Positions 7,311 through 14,740 of a DNA stretch of 18,939 bases are shown piece after piece. Both the position numbers and the translations under genes were made by a program. The DNA comes from an uncultured Lentisphaeria bacterium (GTDB taxonomy: Bacteria; Verrucomicrobiota; Lentisphaeria; Victivallales; Victivallaceae), in NCBI GenBank assembly GCA_937888615.1, contig CALABZ010000052.1, forward strand, positions 1 to 18,939. The letters run 5' to 3'. Every line of letters starts with the position of its first letter. Within the stretch, counting starts at the first letter, position 1. The notes under the pieces are model-generated. The model did no database searches. It saw only the letters and a list, made by a program, of their open reading frames with translations, and had not been told where the DNA came from.

Positions 7311-8116
7311 TATTTCACCCTCCTGTGGCTGACGATCCGGTTCCAGTTGCCGCTGCATATTTTCATAAATTCCTCGCGGGTGGGCTTGGCGGCAAGGAGT
7401 TTGCCCACGCCTTCCTCCAGCGACATGTCAGTGGCGAACAGCACCCGGTCCACGCCGACCGCTTCAATGGTCCGGCGCACGATGCCCGGATCGATCACCG
7501 AACCGCTGATATCGATATAATAGTTGTCGGACGCCACCCCTTCCAGTGTCCGCAGATTCCATTCCCAATCGCCGCCGCCGCCGATGTGGGCCTGAATCAG
7601 CATGGTGCCGGGAAACTTCGCCAGCGCCTCCAGAAAATGCCCCGCGTGACTGAGTCGGGGCTGGGCGGCGATGGTCGCCGGATCGGTACATTTACCGGCA
7701 TGCATCAAGATGGGAACGCCCAGTTCGGCGGCCTTGTCCATAAGCGGCTTCTGGGCATCGTCGCAAATGAAGAACTGATGGTAAAGCTTGATCCCGGCCA
7801 TACCGTTTCCCACAATACAGCGTTCGACCTCGGCCACCGCCTCCTCCGGAAAATGCGGATCGACAAAACAGAACCCGATAAAGCGTTCGGACATCGCCAT
7901 GGCCTCGATCACCAGATCGTTGCGGCGGCGGAACTCGTCCGGGCTCACAATTTCATCGTGAAGCGGCCTGGAAACGCCGATTTTCATAATGCCGAGCCGC
8001 GCCGCGCCATCCAACAGGGCCTGCGCTTTGGCGCGGTCCAATTTGCCGTTGGGGCCCGCATCGACATGGTTGTGCATGTCCACGCAACAGAATTCATCCG
8101 GCAGTCTGGTAATCAT
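7310..8116 (-). CDS. Metal-dependent amidohydrolase (COG2159/amidohydrolase 2 family)
   Basis: A 268-residue cytoplasmic TIM-barrel hydrolase or decarboxylase. The metal-site set is complete: His15 and His17 in DMHNHV, Lys110 in GIKLYH, His139 in ILMHAG, His177 in QAHIGG, and Asp230 in LFATDMS. Family members act on cyclic acids, lactones or carboxylated sugar-derived compounds; the exact substrate cannot be read from sequence. The start ATG at 8116 overlaps the heparinase stop by four bases (ATGA), with AAAGGGAT upstream. The next gene begins on its stop codon and is a degenerate paralogue, so the two may form a heteromer. By context it would act on products made by the lyase upstream, for example opening a lactone or an unsaturated sugar acid. 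Confidence 0.87.
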   Translation of the reverse strand: MITRLPDEFCCVDMHNHVDAGPNGKLDRAKAQALLDGAARLGIMKIGVSRPLHDEIVSPDEFRRRNDLVIEAMAMSERFIGFCFVDPHFPEEAVAEVERCIVGNGMAGIKLYHQFFICDDAQKPLMDKAAELGVPILMHAGKCTDPATIAAQPRLSHAGHFLEALAKFPGTMLIQAHIGGGGDWEWNLRTLEGVASDNYYIDISGSVIDPGIVRRTIEAVGVDRVLFATDMSLEEGVGKLLAAKPTREEFMKICSGNWNRIVSHRRVK

Positions 8117-10620
8117 TTTACATCCCTTTCAAAAAATACGGTTTGCTTTTTACCTTTCAAATTATACTGGGGAAACGACTTGAACTTCAATGCGCCGTCC
8201 ACAACTTCGAATCCAAGCGGCCCCGCGACCTGCGTCGAATCCGGTCCGATCCGGTCGCTGAAATAGCCGTAGGCGATGCCGGTGCCGGGATTGACGACTT
8301 TCAGGAACGGCGACGGATCAGTCAGCCGGACCGGACGGTAACGCAGCACGGAGCCCTCCGCCGCCGTGATATCGCTCGCCACCGACTGCCGTACCACATG
8401 GCGGTGAACCACCTGTCCGTCGCCGCCGAAGGAAACCAGCCCGTACAGCCCCGAAAGTTTTACCCCATTCACTTCAAACGGACGGTCAAGGTGTACGAAC
8501 ACATAATCGGTACGCCCCGGCAGGCTGATCTTCAAAAGATTCGGGCGGAGGCGCTCGACCGAACGGACCAGCGATTCGCCGCCGTGCGGATGGATTACGT
8601 TGGCATAGGCGACGTCTTGGTCCGGCTTCTCGTAGCGCAGACACAGGAAATTGCGGAAATAGTTCATGACCGTGTGGTTATTCTCGTTTGAACGCCGATG
8701 CGAGGGGCCTTTGCCGGTCAGTATCCGCAAGTTTTTCTCGTCCTTTACCGGCACGAACACGGAACAGGTCGAACCGTCCGCCGTAAAGTCCAGTCGAACC
8801 GAATCGTCTCCCGGATTATACTTGTTCAGCACCGTATCATTGAAGTATCCGTAGGCGAAGTAGCGTTTGAACACCTCTTTCCAATCCTGTTCATGCTCCG
8901 GGGCGCGCCATTTCCGGCGTTCGGCCTCCGGCATCGTGACAAAGGGCTCCGGCGGCAACAGTTTACCGTCCGCACCACGCACCGTCAGCACGTCGTCACG
9001 GTCGGCGTCGCCGTACAGGAAGTAGTCGTAGCACTCCGCGCCCTTGCCAAGTTCGTAGAAATCGGCGATGTAATAGCCATCCCCCTGCCCGCACCGGATC
9101 ATGAACGCGGCCCGGCGATTATGTGAAAGTTTCGGCTGCGTCGCACGGGCGTCCACAGCGACGATCCGAACCGCCGGATCGTCGATATCCATGTATTCGA
9201 TGTTGCCCTTGCCGCGTCCTAATCCCCCTGTCGCGTGGTTCTGCTGGTCGACCGTCACCATATTGTGGGCGGGCGTCATCACCCCGTACTGGGACATCCG
9301 GGTATGTGTATAACCGAGATCGGACAGCATCTCCCGCCCATGCGAATACAGGGATATGCCGAGGGTGTCGTAATGGCGATGCCCGTTCTTCGGGGTAAAA
9401 GCCAGATGGAACTGGGTTTTGGCGTCGCCCAGCATGGCGTAGCCGATGGCCGGATACAGGTAGGACCGCGCGTCCGTCACCGCCGGCGTCTGCGACGAAT
9501 ATTTCCGCATCCAGGTATCCGCCATCGGCACCGGACGGCCATCGGGATAACGCATGGTTTGCGACAAATCCAATGCCGCTTTCAAGGCCGGAAATCCGGT
9601 TGCGGCTTTAAAATCGCCGTAGCCGTCGAGGTACTTGCTCACGCGGCTGATCAACCCCGAGGACTGATGATGATACGACAGCGCCGCTTCCTGCCAGAAC
9701 CCGTCAAAATGAAAGAACTTGTCCATGAAAAGATTTGAGCGGTCCATCGCCGTCCGCACATACTTGTCGCTGCCGGTTACGCGCCCCGCGATAATGAGGT
9801 CGATCCAGAACACCGGCGACATATTATGATATTGGTCCTGATTGGCGAGCACGCCGTCGCAGGTTTCTTTGAAAAAATTCTCGATCAGCGTCCGGTCCGC
9901 CTCTCCGACCTGCGGCTTGATCAAGTCATAAGCCAACACCAGTTCGCGCGGGATATCCATGTAGGCCCACCACGACCAGCGGGCGGTGCGGAACCCCGGA
10001 CGCAATTTCTTCGGCACGCCTTTTTCCCATTCGACCTTGCTGAAAGGAAAATCGAATTTCCAGGCGAAGTCCGGGTAATTGCGGGCGATCCCGCTGATGA
10101 TCAGAGCGGCCCGGCGGGCATATTTCGCATCGCCGGTCAACTGGTAAAGCTGGCCCAATTTGTACGCCATGGTCGAGAACCACTCCGCCTTGCGGAATTC
10201 GATGCCCGCACGGAAATAATATTCGAGCCCCTCCGGGGATTCGTAATAACGGTACTCAAGCGTCTTGCCGGATGGAGGGACGACGCGGGCGGTCTTGTTT
10301 TCCGGGTAGGCGGCGGACGGAAACGAGGTTTTGCAAAAGTCGCAGGTGATCACGTCGGGACGGTCCGGGGACCAGGAGAAATGTTGTCCCTGGGCGTTAC
10401 CACAGTTTTTAACCGGACATTTGACGAAATAAATGCCGCTGCGTTTCGGCAGGAGGTTCAGGACTTCCTGATCGTTCATCGCCATGACCCGGGCGGTTTC
10501 GCGTTCCAGTTTCGCCGCGTCTTTTTCCGCCATATCCAGATAGACCGGGGCGGCGGAAACGGTTGCGGTCAGTCCCAACATCAAAAAGATTCGCTTTATC
10601 ATTCTGCTTATCCCGTTCAC
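8113..10620 (-). CDS. Secreted heparinase II/III-like polysaccharide lyase
   Basis: An 835-residue protein. The GTG at 10620 overlaps the pilin stop (GTGA); ATG 10602 (MIKRIFLMLGL) is an alternative and gives a tidier signal peptide, with likely cleavage after SAA near residue 24. Cys68, Cys73, Cys93 and Cys96 (CPVKNC, then CDFC) look like a small zinc ribbon. An alpha-helical toroid (about 120-390) holds the lyase residues expected from heparinase II: His265 in QYHNMSP, Glu311 and Tyr316 in FWQEAALSYHHQS. The beta-sandwich that follows carries HRHYD (His414, His416), the LSDLGY Asp and AHNMV His452, matching the zinc site of that family. Length and layout fit heparinase II/III proteins acting on uronate-containing or amino-glycans by beta-elimination. 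It is co-translated with genes for an upstream pilin-like protein and two downstream amidohydrolase-type proteins. Confidence 0.88.
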   Translation of the reverse strand: MNGISRMIKRIFLMLGLTATVSAAPVYLDMAEKDAAKLERETARVMAMNDQEVLNLLPKRSGIYFVKCPVKNCGNAQGQHFSWSPDRPDVITCDFCKTSFPSAAYPENKTARVVPPSGKTLEYRYYESPEGLEYYFRAGIEFRKAEWFSTMAYKLGQLYQLTGDAKYARRAALIISGIARNYPDFAWKFDFPFSKVEWEKGVPKKLRPGFRTARWSWWAYMDIPRELVLAYDLIKPQVGEADRTLIENFFKETCDGVLANQDQYHNMSPVFWIDLIIAGRVTGSDKYVRTAMDRSNLFMDKFFHFDGFWQEAALSYHHQSSGLISRVSKYLDGYGDFKAATGFPALKAALDLSQTMRYPDGRPVPMADTWMRKYSSQTPAVTDARSYLYPAIGYAMLGDAKTQFHLAFTPKNGHRHYDTLGISLYSHGREMLSDLGYTHTRMSQYGVMTPAHNMVTVDQQNHATGGLGRGKGNIEYMDIDDPAVRIVAVDARATQPKLSHNRRAAFMIRCGQGDGYYIADFYELGKGAECYDYFLYGDADRDDVLTVRGADGKLLPPEPFVTMPEAERRKWRAPEHEQDWKEVFKRYFAYGYFNDTVLNKYNPGDDSVRLDFTADGSTCSVFVPVKDEKNLRILTGKGPSHRRSNENNHTVMNYFRNFLCLRYEKPDQDVAYANVIHPHGGESLVRSVERLRPNLLKISLPGRTDYVFVHLDRPFEVNGVKLSGLYGLVSFGGDGQVVHRHVVRQSVASDITAAEGSVLRYRPVRLTDPSPFLKVVNPGTGIAYGYFSDRIGPDSTQVAGPLGFEVVDGALKFKSFPQYNLKGKKQTVFFERDVK

Positions 10621-11306
10621 AAGGTGATTTTGACTTTATTGTTGTTGACGGCGACTTCGAACTCCAGGTTTTCCTTGAATTCACTCCCTCCCCAGGAATC
10701 GACATGATTGTCGACGAATGAAATATTCGCGCGGTGAGCGTGCTTCAGATGCACCATTGAATTCCCCGATGCGCCTTTCTCTACTCGATATACCTGAGCA
10801 GGAAAAGATGCGGAAACGGTCGGGTTCCAGGAGTCCATGACCAGCGGCGACATGCTGGCGTTTTTAATCTTATTCACCTTGAGGAAGCCGCCGACCGACC
10901 AGCCGGTCACTGGAATCCGGTCCGGATGGTCGTTGTCCATAATCCCGTAAGAGTAAGAGGTATACAACGGTTTCAACCGATCCTCCGGGCAGGAAATACA
11001 GTCTATGTTGGTGATATAGTTCGTGGTCTGTGTTCCCCCGAACCAGCCGTTGCCGGAAAGATAGTCGCCCCAGCGCCGGGTCGAACCGGGAGTACTGTAG
11101 GAACCCAGCGGCATGAAGTCATCATTGTCGCTCGCATAAAAGCCGAACCAAACAACGCATTGCTTGAGGTTATTGACGCAATGGATGGCGCGGGCCTTGG
11201 AGCGCGCCTGATTCAGGGCCGGCAGCAGCATCGCCGCCAAAATGGCGATGATCGCGATCACTACGAGGAGTTCAATGAGCGTAAAATATAAGTTTTTGTT
11301 TTTCAT
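10617..11306 (-). CDS. Prepilin-type N-terminal methylation domain protein with H-X9-DN C-terminal motif
   Basis: A 229-residue protein starting at ATG 11306, 8 bases after AAGGAAT (complement of 11315-11321). Residues 8-34 are the pilin signal and helix (FTLIELLVVIAIIAILAAML, ending in ALNQARSKA), with Glu12 as mature Glu5. The residue before the predicted cut is Tyr7, not Gly. Near the end His189 is followed after nine residues by Asp199-Asn200, the H-X9-DG motif with Asn in place of Gly. Three cysteines (about 43-115) may form a disulfide outside the cell. It lies 24 bases after the aminotransferase and shares a GTGA overlap with the lyase gene, so it is made in step with that enzyme. Likely a membrane-anchored exported protein; its role in glycan binding or surface display is inference. 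Confidence 0.9.
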   Translation of the reverse strand: MKNKNLYFTLIELLVVIAIIAILAAMLLPALNQARSKARAIHCVNNLKQCVVWFGFYASDNDDFMPLGSYSTPGSTRRWGDYLSGNGWFGGTQTTNYITNIDCISCPEDRLKPLYTSYSYGIMDNDHPDRIPVTGWSVGGFLKVNKIKNASMSPLVMDSWNPTVSASFPAQVYRVEKGASGNSMVHLKHAHRANISFVDNHVDSWGGSEFKENLEFEVAVNNNKVKITL

Positions 11307-11330
11307 GCCTGATGATTCCTTATCTTTAGT

Positions 11331-12638
11331 TTACAGAAGTTCCCGATGATATTCAACAACTTTTTTAAAAATATCCGCATATTGATCAATGGTCCGGCGA
11401 TCACAGTGTTTGAACCACGGCACCCCGAAACAGATGTCGCCGATTTTTTCACTGACCGGAAGCGCGCCGGGACCTTGACGGACGTCGCGCTTCGCAAAGG
11501 CGATCATCGACGGTTTTCCCGTATGCTGGATATCCATCTCGTGAAACGCCGGATGCAGATGCAGCGGGAAATTCGCCCCCGGCGAGCAGTTGACCCCCTC
11601 CGCCGCGACCGCCCGACAAAATGCCGCACAGGACAATCCCCCCACCTCTTCCGCCCGATACAGCCCGCGCGGATAATACCATCCGCCCATCGTGGAATCG
11701 GAATCCGGCGCCACCCGGTGCGGACGCAGGCCCGGGCATCCCTCCAGTTGGTCCCAGAAATAATTCATCGCCTGCTGGATTTCCTCAATGCGCCGTGGAT
11801 AATACTTAAGCTGGACCCGGCCGAGGGCGGAACAGGTCTGGTTCATGCGGTGTTTGACGCCTCCCTGCGGAACGCCCGCGTAACGGGCCAGCGCCGGGTC
11901 CAGCAGTTTTTCGCTGGCGCTGGAAAAACGCGAAGCCGCCACCCGTTCGTAATGCCCGAAGGCCATACAGCGCTCGTATAGTTCACGGTCATTGGTGGTC
12001 ACCATGCCCCCCTCGCCGACGACAAAACTTTTTCCCGCCATCATGCTCATGCCCGCGATATCGCCGATGGTGCCGCAGTAACGCCCCTTGTAACGACTGC
12101 CGACGGCGTGCGACACGTCTTCGATCACCCGGACGCCGCGGCGGCGGGCGATTTCCATGATCGCGTCCATGTCGCAGGGGTGCCCCGCATAATGCACCAC
12201 GATGATCGCTTTGGTGTCCGGCCCGATGCGGTGTTCGATGTCGGCGGGATCAATGCAGAGCGTTTCAGGGTCGATGTCGGCGAAATTCACCGCCGCGCCC
12301 AGCGCCAGCGCCGCCGTACAACTCGCCCAATAGGTCATACTCGGGCAGATCACCTCGTCGCCGAGACCAACGCCGCAGGCCCACATGGCTTCCTGAATGG
12401 CGGCGGTGCCGTTACAGCAGCCGAGGGCGTAGCGGGAGCCGAGGTATTCGGCGAATTCGCTTTCGAAAAGCCGGGTGACGGCGGTGCCGCTCATGGTCCC
12501 GGCGCGCAGGACCTCCAGCACGGCGTTCTCGTCTTCGCCGGTGATGACCGGCCATTTAAAAATGGCGTCATGATCGCCGGCAATCGCCGGGGGCGCGCCG
12601 TTTGCGGCAAGTTTACATTCGCACAATTGGGTATTCAT
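11331..12638 (-). CDS. DegT/DnrJ/EryC1/StrS-family PLP aminotransferase
   Basis: A 435-residue aminotransferase of the sugar-aminotransferase family (fold type I). Visible features: CCNGTAAIQEAMWACGVG (cofactor phosphate region, about 74-91), DEVICPSMTYWAS, VIEDVSHAVGS with Asp174 for the pyridine nitrogen, and MSMMAGKSFVVGEGGMV with Lys203 as the PLP lysine. Family members move an amino group between glutamate or glutamine and keto sugars or cyclitols; some are dehydratases. The start ATG 12638 has AGAGGA (complement of 12648-12653) 9 bases upstream. It is the first gene of the operon behind a perfect consensus promoter and two operators, facing the divergent LacI-type regulator. In this context it may act on amino-sugar degradation products rather than in antibiotic or cell-surface sugar synthesis. 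Confidence 0.9.
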   Translation of the reverse strand: MNTQLCECKLAANGAPPAIAGDHDAIFKWPVITGEDENAVLEVLRAGTMSGTAVTRLFESEFAEYLGSRYALGCCNGTAAIQEAMWACGVGLGDEVICPSMTYWASCTAALALGAAVNFADIDPETLCIDPADIEHRIGPDTKAIIVVHYAGHPCDMDAIMEIARRRGVRVIEDVSHAVGSRYKGRYCGTIGDIAGMSMMAGKSFVVGEGGMVTTNDRELYERCMAFGHYERVAASRFSSASEKLLDPALARYAGVPQGGVKHRMNQTCSALGRVQLKYYPRRIEEIQQAMNYFWDQLEGCPGLRPHRVAPDSDSTMGGWYYPRGLYRAEEVGGLSCAAFCRAVAAEGVNCSPGANFPLHLHPAFHEMDIQHTGKPSMIAFAKRDVRQGPGALPVSEKIGDICFGVPWFKHCDRRTIDQYADIFKKVVEYHRELL

Positions 12639-12653
12639 AGCATATCGTCCTCT

Positions 12654-12668
12654 TACTCACACGTGTAG
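12654..12668. promoter_or_regulatory. Operator copy 1 for the divergent LacI-type regulator
   Basis: TACTCACACGTGTAG, identical to the copy at 12690-12704 and centred 36 bases from it. The core ACACGTGT is a perfect palindrome with the central CG usual for LacI-family sites. It lies in the leader of the aminotransferase operon, directly against its ribosome site. Confidence 0.8.
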
Positions 12669-12689
12669 AAATTATTTTCAGAAAAAATC

Positions 12690-12704
12690 TACTCACACGT
12701 GTAG
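12690..12704. promoter_or_regulatory. Operator copy 2 for the divergent LacI-type regulator
   Basis: Second identical copy of TACTCACACGTGTAG. It starts about four bases downstream of the predicted start of the aminotransferase operon and would also overlap the upstream part of any promoter reading toward the regulator, so one binding event could control both directions. Confidence 0.8.
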
Positions 12705-12714
12705 CTTTTTCTAA

Positions 12715-12743
12715 ATTATACAGTATATTAGGAGTGTTGTCAA
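12715..12743 (-). promoter_or_regulatory. Perfect consensus sigma-70 promoter of the five-gene operon
   Basis: On the minus strand TTGACA (complement of 12738-12743) and TATAAT (complement of 12715-12720) are separated by exactly 17 bases. Both hexamers and the spacing are ideal. The predicted start is near 12708, just before operator copy 2. Confidence 0.9.
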
Positions 12744-12762
12744 TAGGGTAAAAGGAAAATTC

Positions 12763-13785
12763 ATGAAAAAAAATTATTCGAATATGACCGAATTTGCCGA
12801 AGCGCTCGGGCTCTCCCGCAGCACCGTCTCCTATATCCTGAACGACAAATGGCGTGAGCGGAATATCAAAAAAGCAACGGTGGACCGGGTCCTGGCTTAC
12901 GCCGAGGAAGTCAAATTCACGCCGAATATTTTTGGTCAGGCCATGAAGGGGAAAATCAGCACCGACGTGGCGATTCTGCTGCCGCCCTATATTTACGACC
13001 ACCATAAACAGGCGTTTTTCGATTTTATTTCACTGTTCGGCAGGAAAAATTACTCCTACATGATCTTTCCCGTCAAGGTCGGCGCAGACAACCCCGAGGT
13101 ATTCAAGCAACTGCTCGCGTTCAAGGTGCATAACGCGCTTCTTTTCGCCGGTTCCATGGCCATGGGACAGGAACATTATGAATGGTGGTGCAAAACCATG
13201 ACGCGCCACCCGGAAATCAGGTTGTTCTTCTACGACCACCATTTTGAATCGGGCTATGACGCCGCCTCTTTCCCGAACAACGTCGGGGGGGCCGGTTTCG
13301 ACCGTTATAAAGCGGTCGGCCTGATCCTCCGCCATGTCGCCGCCGCCGGATACCGCGAACTCCTTTGGCGCGGTTTCATGCTGGACCCCGATCTCCGCAA
13401 CTATGCGGAGAGCCTGGGACTGCATATATCGGAACTGCCCGGATACGACCAGAAACTGGAGTTGTCCGAAGCCGGCAGGTATTACGGTGAACTCCTGAGC
13501 AAATGGCAGAAAAAAGCGGAACCGACCGCTGTATTCATCAGTGACGACATCATGACCATCGGCACCGTCAGTTACCTGCTGGAAAACGGCTTCCGGGTGC
13601 CGGAAGACTATGCGTTCATCTCGTGGGACGGGCTGAACATCAGCCGTTACTTCCTGAAACCGGTGACGACGATGGTGGTCCCGCATACGGAGATGATTCA
13701 TGCCGCAGCGGAATTCCTGGCTGGTGACGGGTCGTCGCGTTTCACAAAGATCGAACCATACATCCGTCCCGGGAAAACCCTATAA
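12763..13785 (+). CDS. LacI-family transcriptional regulator, divergent from the lyase operon
   Basis: A 340-residue regulator starting at ATG 12763 with AAAGGA (12751-12756) upstream. Residues 6-55 are a LacI helix-turn-helix and hinge: MTEFAEALGLSRSTVSYILN, then KKATVDRVLAYAEEVKFTPN. The recognition helix (SRSTVSYILN) differs from the usual VSTVSRVLN, in line with the unusual ACACGTGT core of the neighbouring sites. Residues 65-340 form the periplasmic-binding-like sensor, with TAVFISDDIMTIGTVSYL and VPEDYAFISWDG near the end. It probably binds the two 15-bp sites between itself and the operon and releases them on binding a sugar derived from the lyase substrate. No terminator is visible between its stop and the tail-like genes 93 bases later. 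Confidence 0.9.
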   Translation: MKKNYSNMTEFAEALGLSRSTVSYILNDKWRERNIKKATVDRVLAYAEEVKFTPNIFGQAMKGKISTDVAILLPPYIYDHHKQAFFDFISLFGRKNYSYMIFPVKVGADNPEVFKQLLAFKVHNALLFAGSMAMGQEHYEWWCKTMTRHPEIRLFFYDHHFESGYDAASFPNNVGGAGFDRYKAVGLILRHVAAAGYRELLWRGFMLDPDLRNYAESLGLHISELPGYDQKLELSEAGRYYGELLSKWQKKAEPTAVFISDDIMTIGTVSYLLENGFRVPEDYAFISWDGLNISRYFLKPVTTMVVPHTEMIHAAAEFLAGDGSSRFTKIEPYIRPGKTL

Positions 13786-13878
13786 GCCTTTTCAAAACAG
13801 AAGATTACGGAAACCCGGTTGACCTTTCCCCCTAGGGTTGAAATCATCGACAACCAACCCGAAAGGAGATCCGTGATC

Positions 13879-14352
13879 ATGTCTGACGCCTATAATGTAC
13901 AGAATTTCAAGATCGGCTCGTGCGCGCTGACTTTTAAGGAACAGGTTCTCGGCGGCACCCAGAGCCCGCCCCAGATCAAGATCGAACCGCAGGTGTACGA
14001 ATCCAAATGCGACCAGAGCGGCGGCGCCGTCCTGCGCGAAATCGTCACCGGCATGAAGGTGAGCATCAGCGCCGAACTCAAAGAAATCGACGCCGCTTTC
14101 GCCGCGCTGCTCGACAACGAAGACGAACTGAACCTCGCCATCATCGGCACCGACCTCCTCACCCGCGCCGGACTCCTGCGCCTGACCCCGGTGAACCCCG
14201 ACGATCATACCGGTTACGAATTTCCGAACGCCGTCATGCGTCCCGGCTGCACCTACCGCCTCGACGGCAGTCAGGAACACGCGCTGAGCGTGGAATTCAC
14301 CGCCTATCCGGACGCGTCCGGCGTCATCATGAAAAAAATCGCCATCAACTGA
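13879..14352 (+). CDS. Probable phage major tail-tube protein
   Basis: A 157-residue protein. ATG 13879 follows AAGGAG (13863-13868); an in-frame GTG at 13873 is closer to that site and is a possible start. The protein is rich in beta-strands and shows the outline of siphophage tail-tube proteins: an N-terminal strand region (KIGSCALTFKEQVLGGT), a middle strand-loop (VTGMKVSISAELKEID), and a C-terminal pattern (GSQEHALSVEFTAYPDASG) seen in tube-family proteins. The assignment rests more on gene order: the next two frames are a G/GT-type chaperone pair, which in tailed phages follow the tube gene. The function call is therefore moderate, the gene itself clear. Confidence 0.72.
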   Translation: MSDAYNVQNFKIGSCALTFKEQVLGGTQSPPQIKIEPQVYESKCDQSGGAVLREIVTGMKVSISAELKEIDAAFAALLDNEDELNLAIIGTDLLTRAGLLRLTPVNPDDHTGYEFPNAVMRPGCTYRLDGSQEHALSVEFTAYPDASGVIMKKIAIN

Positions 14353-14366
14353 AAGGACCGCTGATC

Positions 14367-14726
14367 ATGCGTTTTTTCCCGAAACTCGGAGAACGGACGG
14401 TACGCCTGCGGATCGGCGGCGGCAGAGAGCTCGAAGTGCGCAAACTTTCGGTCGGCGATTATGACCGTTTCAACGCGTTCATCCGCGAGGTCGAGCAGGA
14501 TTGTGCGGCGGATGACCTGGCGCTAACCGCGCGGACCGCGTTGATGGAACGGGGCGGCCGCCGACTTTGCGAAGTCCTCGAACCATATTTCCCGCAGGAA
14601 CTCCGCGACGATCTGTTCCGGCTGGGTTATGCCGGGCTGATCGAACTCGGCATGTACATGGCTTTCGGCAGTGATTCTGAGCCGGAGGGAACAGGCCACG
14701 ACGGGCCGGGCTCAAAAAAAAACTGA
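14367..14726 (+). CDS. Putative phage tail assembly chaperone, G-like (zero-frame product)
   Basis: A 119-residue protein from ATG 14367 with AAAGGA (14352-14357) upstream; a longer in-frame ORF reaching back to 14007 is only the shadow of the tube gene. The protein is mostly helical (FFPKLGERTVRLRIGGGREL, then VRKLSVGDYDRFNAFIREVE, and PYFPQELRDDLFRLGYAGLI). It ends with a run of nine A directly before the TGA (14714-14722, stop 14724-14726). In tailed phages the gene in this position makes a short G protein and, by -1 frameshifting at such a site, a longer GT protein that binds both the tube and tape-measure proteins. Family similarity beyond size and order is not visible to me. Confidence 0.75.
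   Translation: MRFFPKLGERTVRLRIGGGRELEVRKLSVGDYDRFNAFIREVEQDCAADDLALTARTALMERGGRRLCEVLEPYFPQELRDDLFRLGYAGLIELGMYMAFGSDSEPEGTGHDGPGSKKN
14714..14723 (+). other. Predicted programmed -1 ribosomal frameshift site
   Basis: Nine A followed by C in the zero frame read TCA AAA AAA AAC TGA. This includes the slippery heptamers A-AAA-AAA and A-AAA-AAC. A one-base backward slip avoids the stop and enters a frame open through 14723-15133. The downstream ATG (14741) has no ribosome site. Confidence 0.8.
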
Positions 14727-14740
14727 ACACCCCGGACCGA

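Noticed and set aside
7325..8266. A 313-codon plus-strand frame over the amidohydrolase
   Set aside because: The minus frame has the full metal-ligand set and overlapping start/stop signals; the plus frame is a shadow.
13830..13837. CCCTAGGG palindrome before the tail-like cluster, considered as an attachment site or operator
   Set aside because: It is only eight bases, has no second copy that I could find and no integrase nearby.
13819..13849. Possible promoter before the tail-tube gene (TTGACC and a poor -10)
   Set aside because: The -35 is near consensus but no acceptable -10 lies at 16-18 bases; too weak to list.
14007..14366. An upstream extension of the G-like chaperone frame
   Set aside because: It overlaps the tail-tube gene out of frame, is extremely Arg-rich, and the ribosome site favours ATG 14367.
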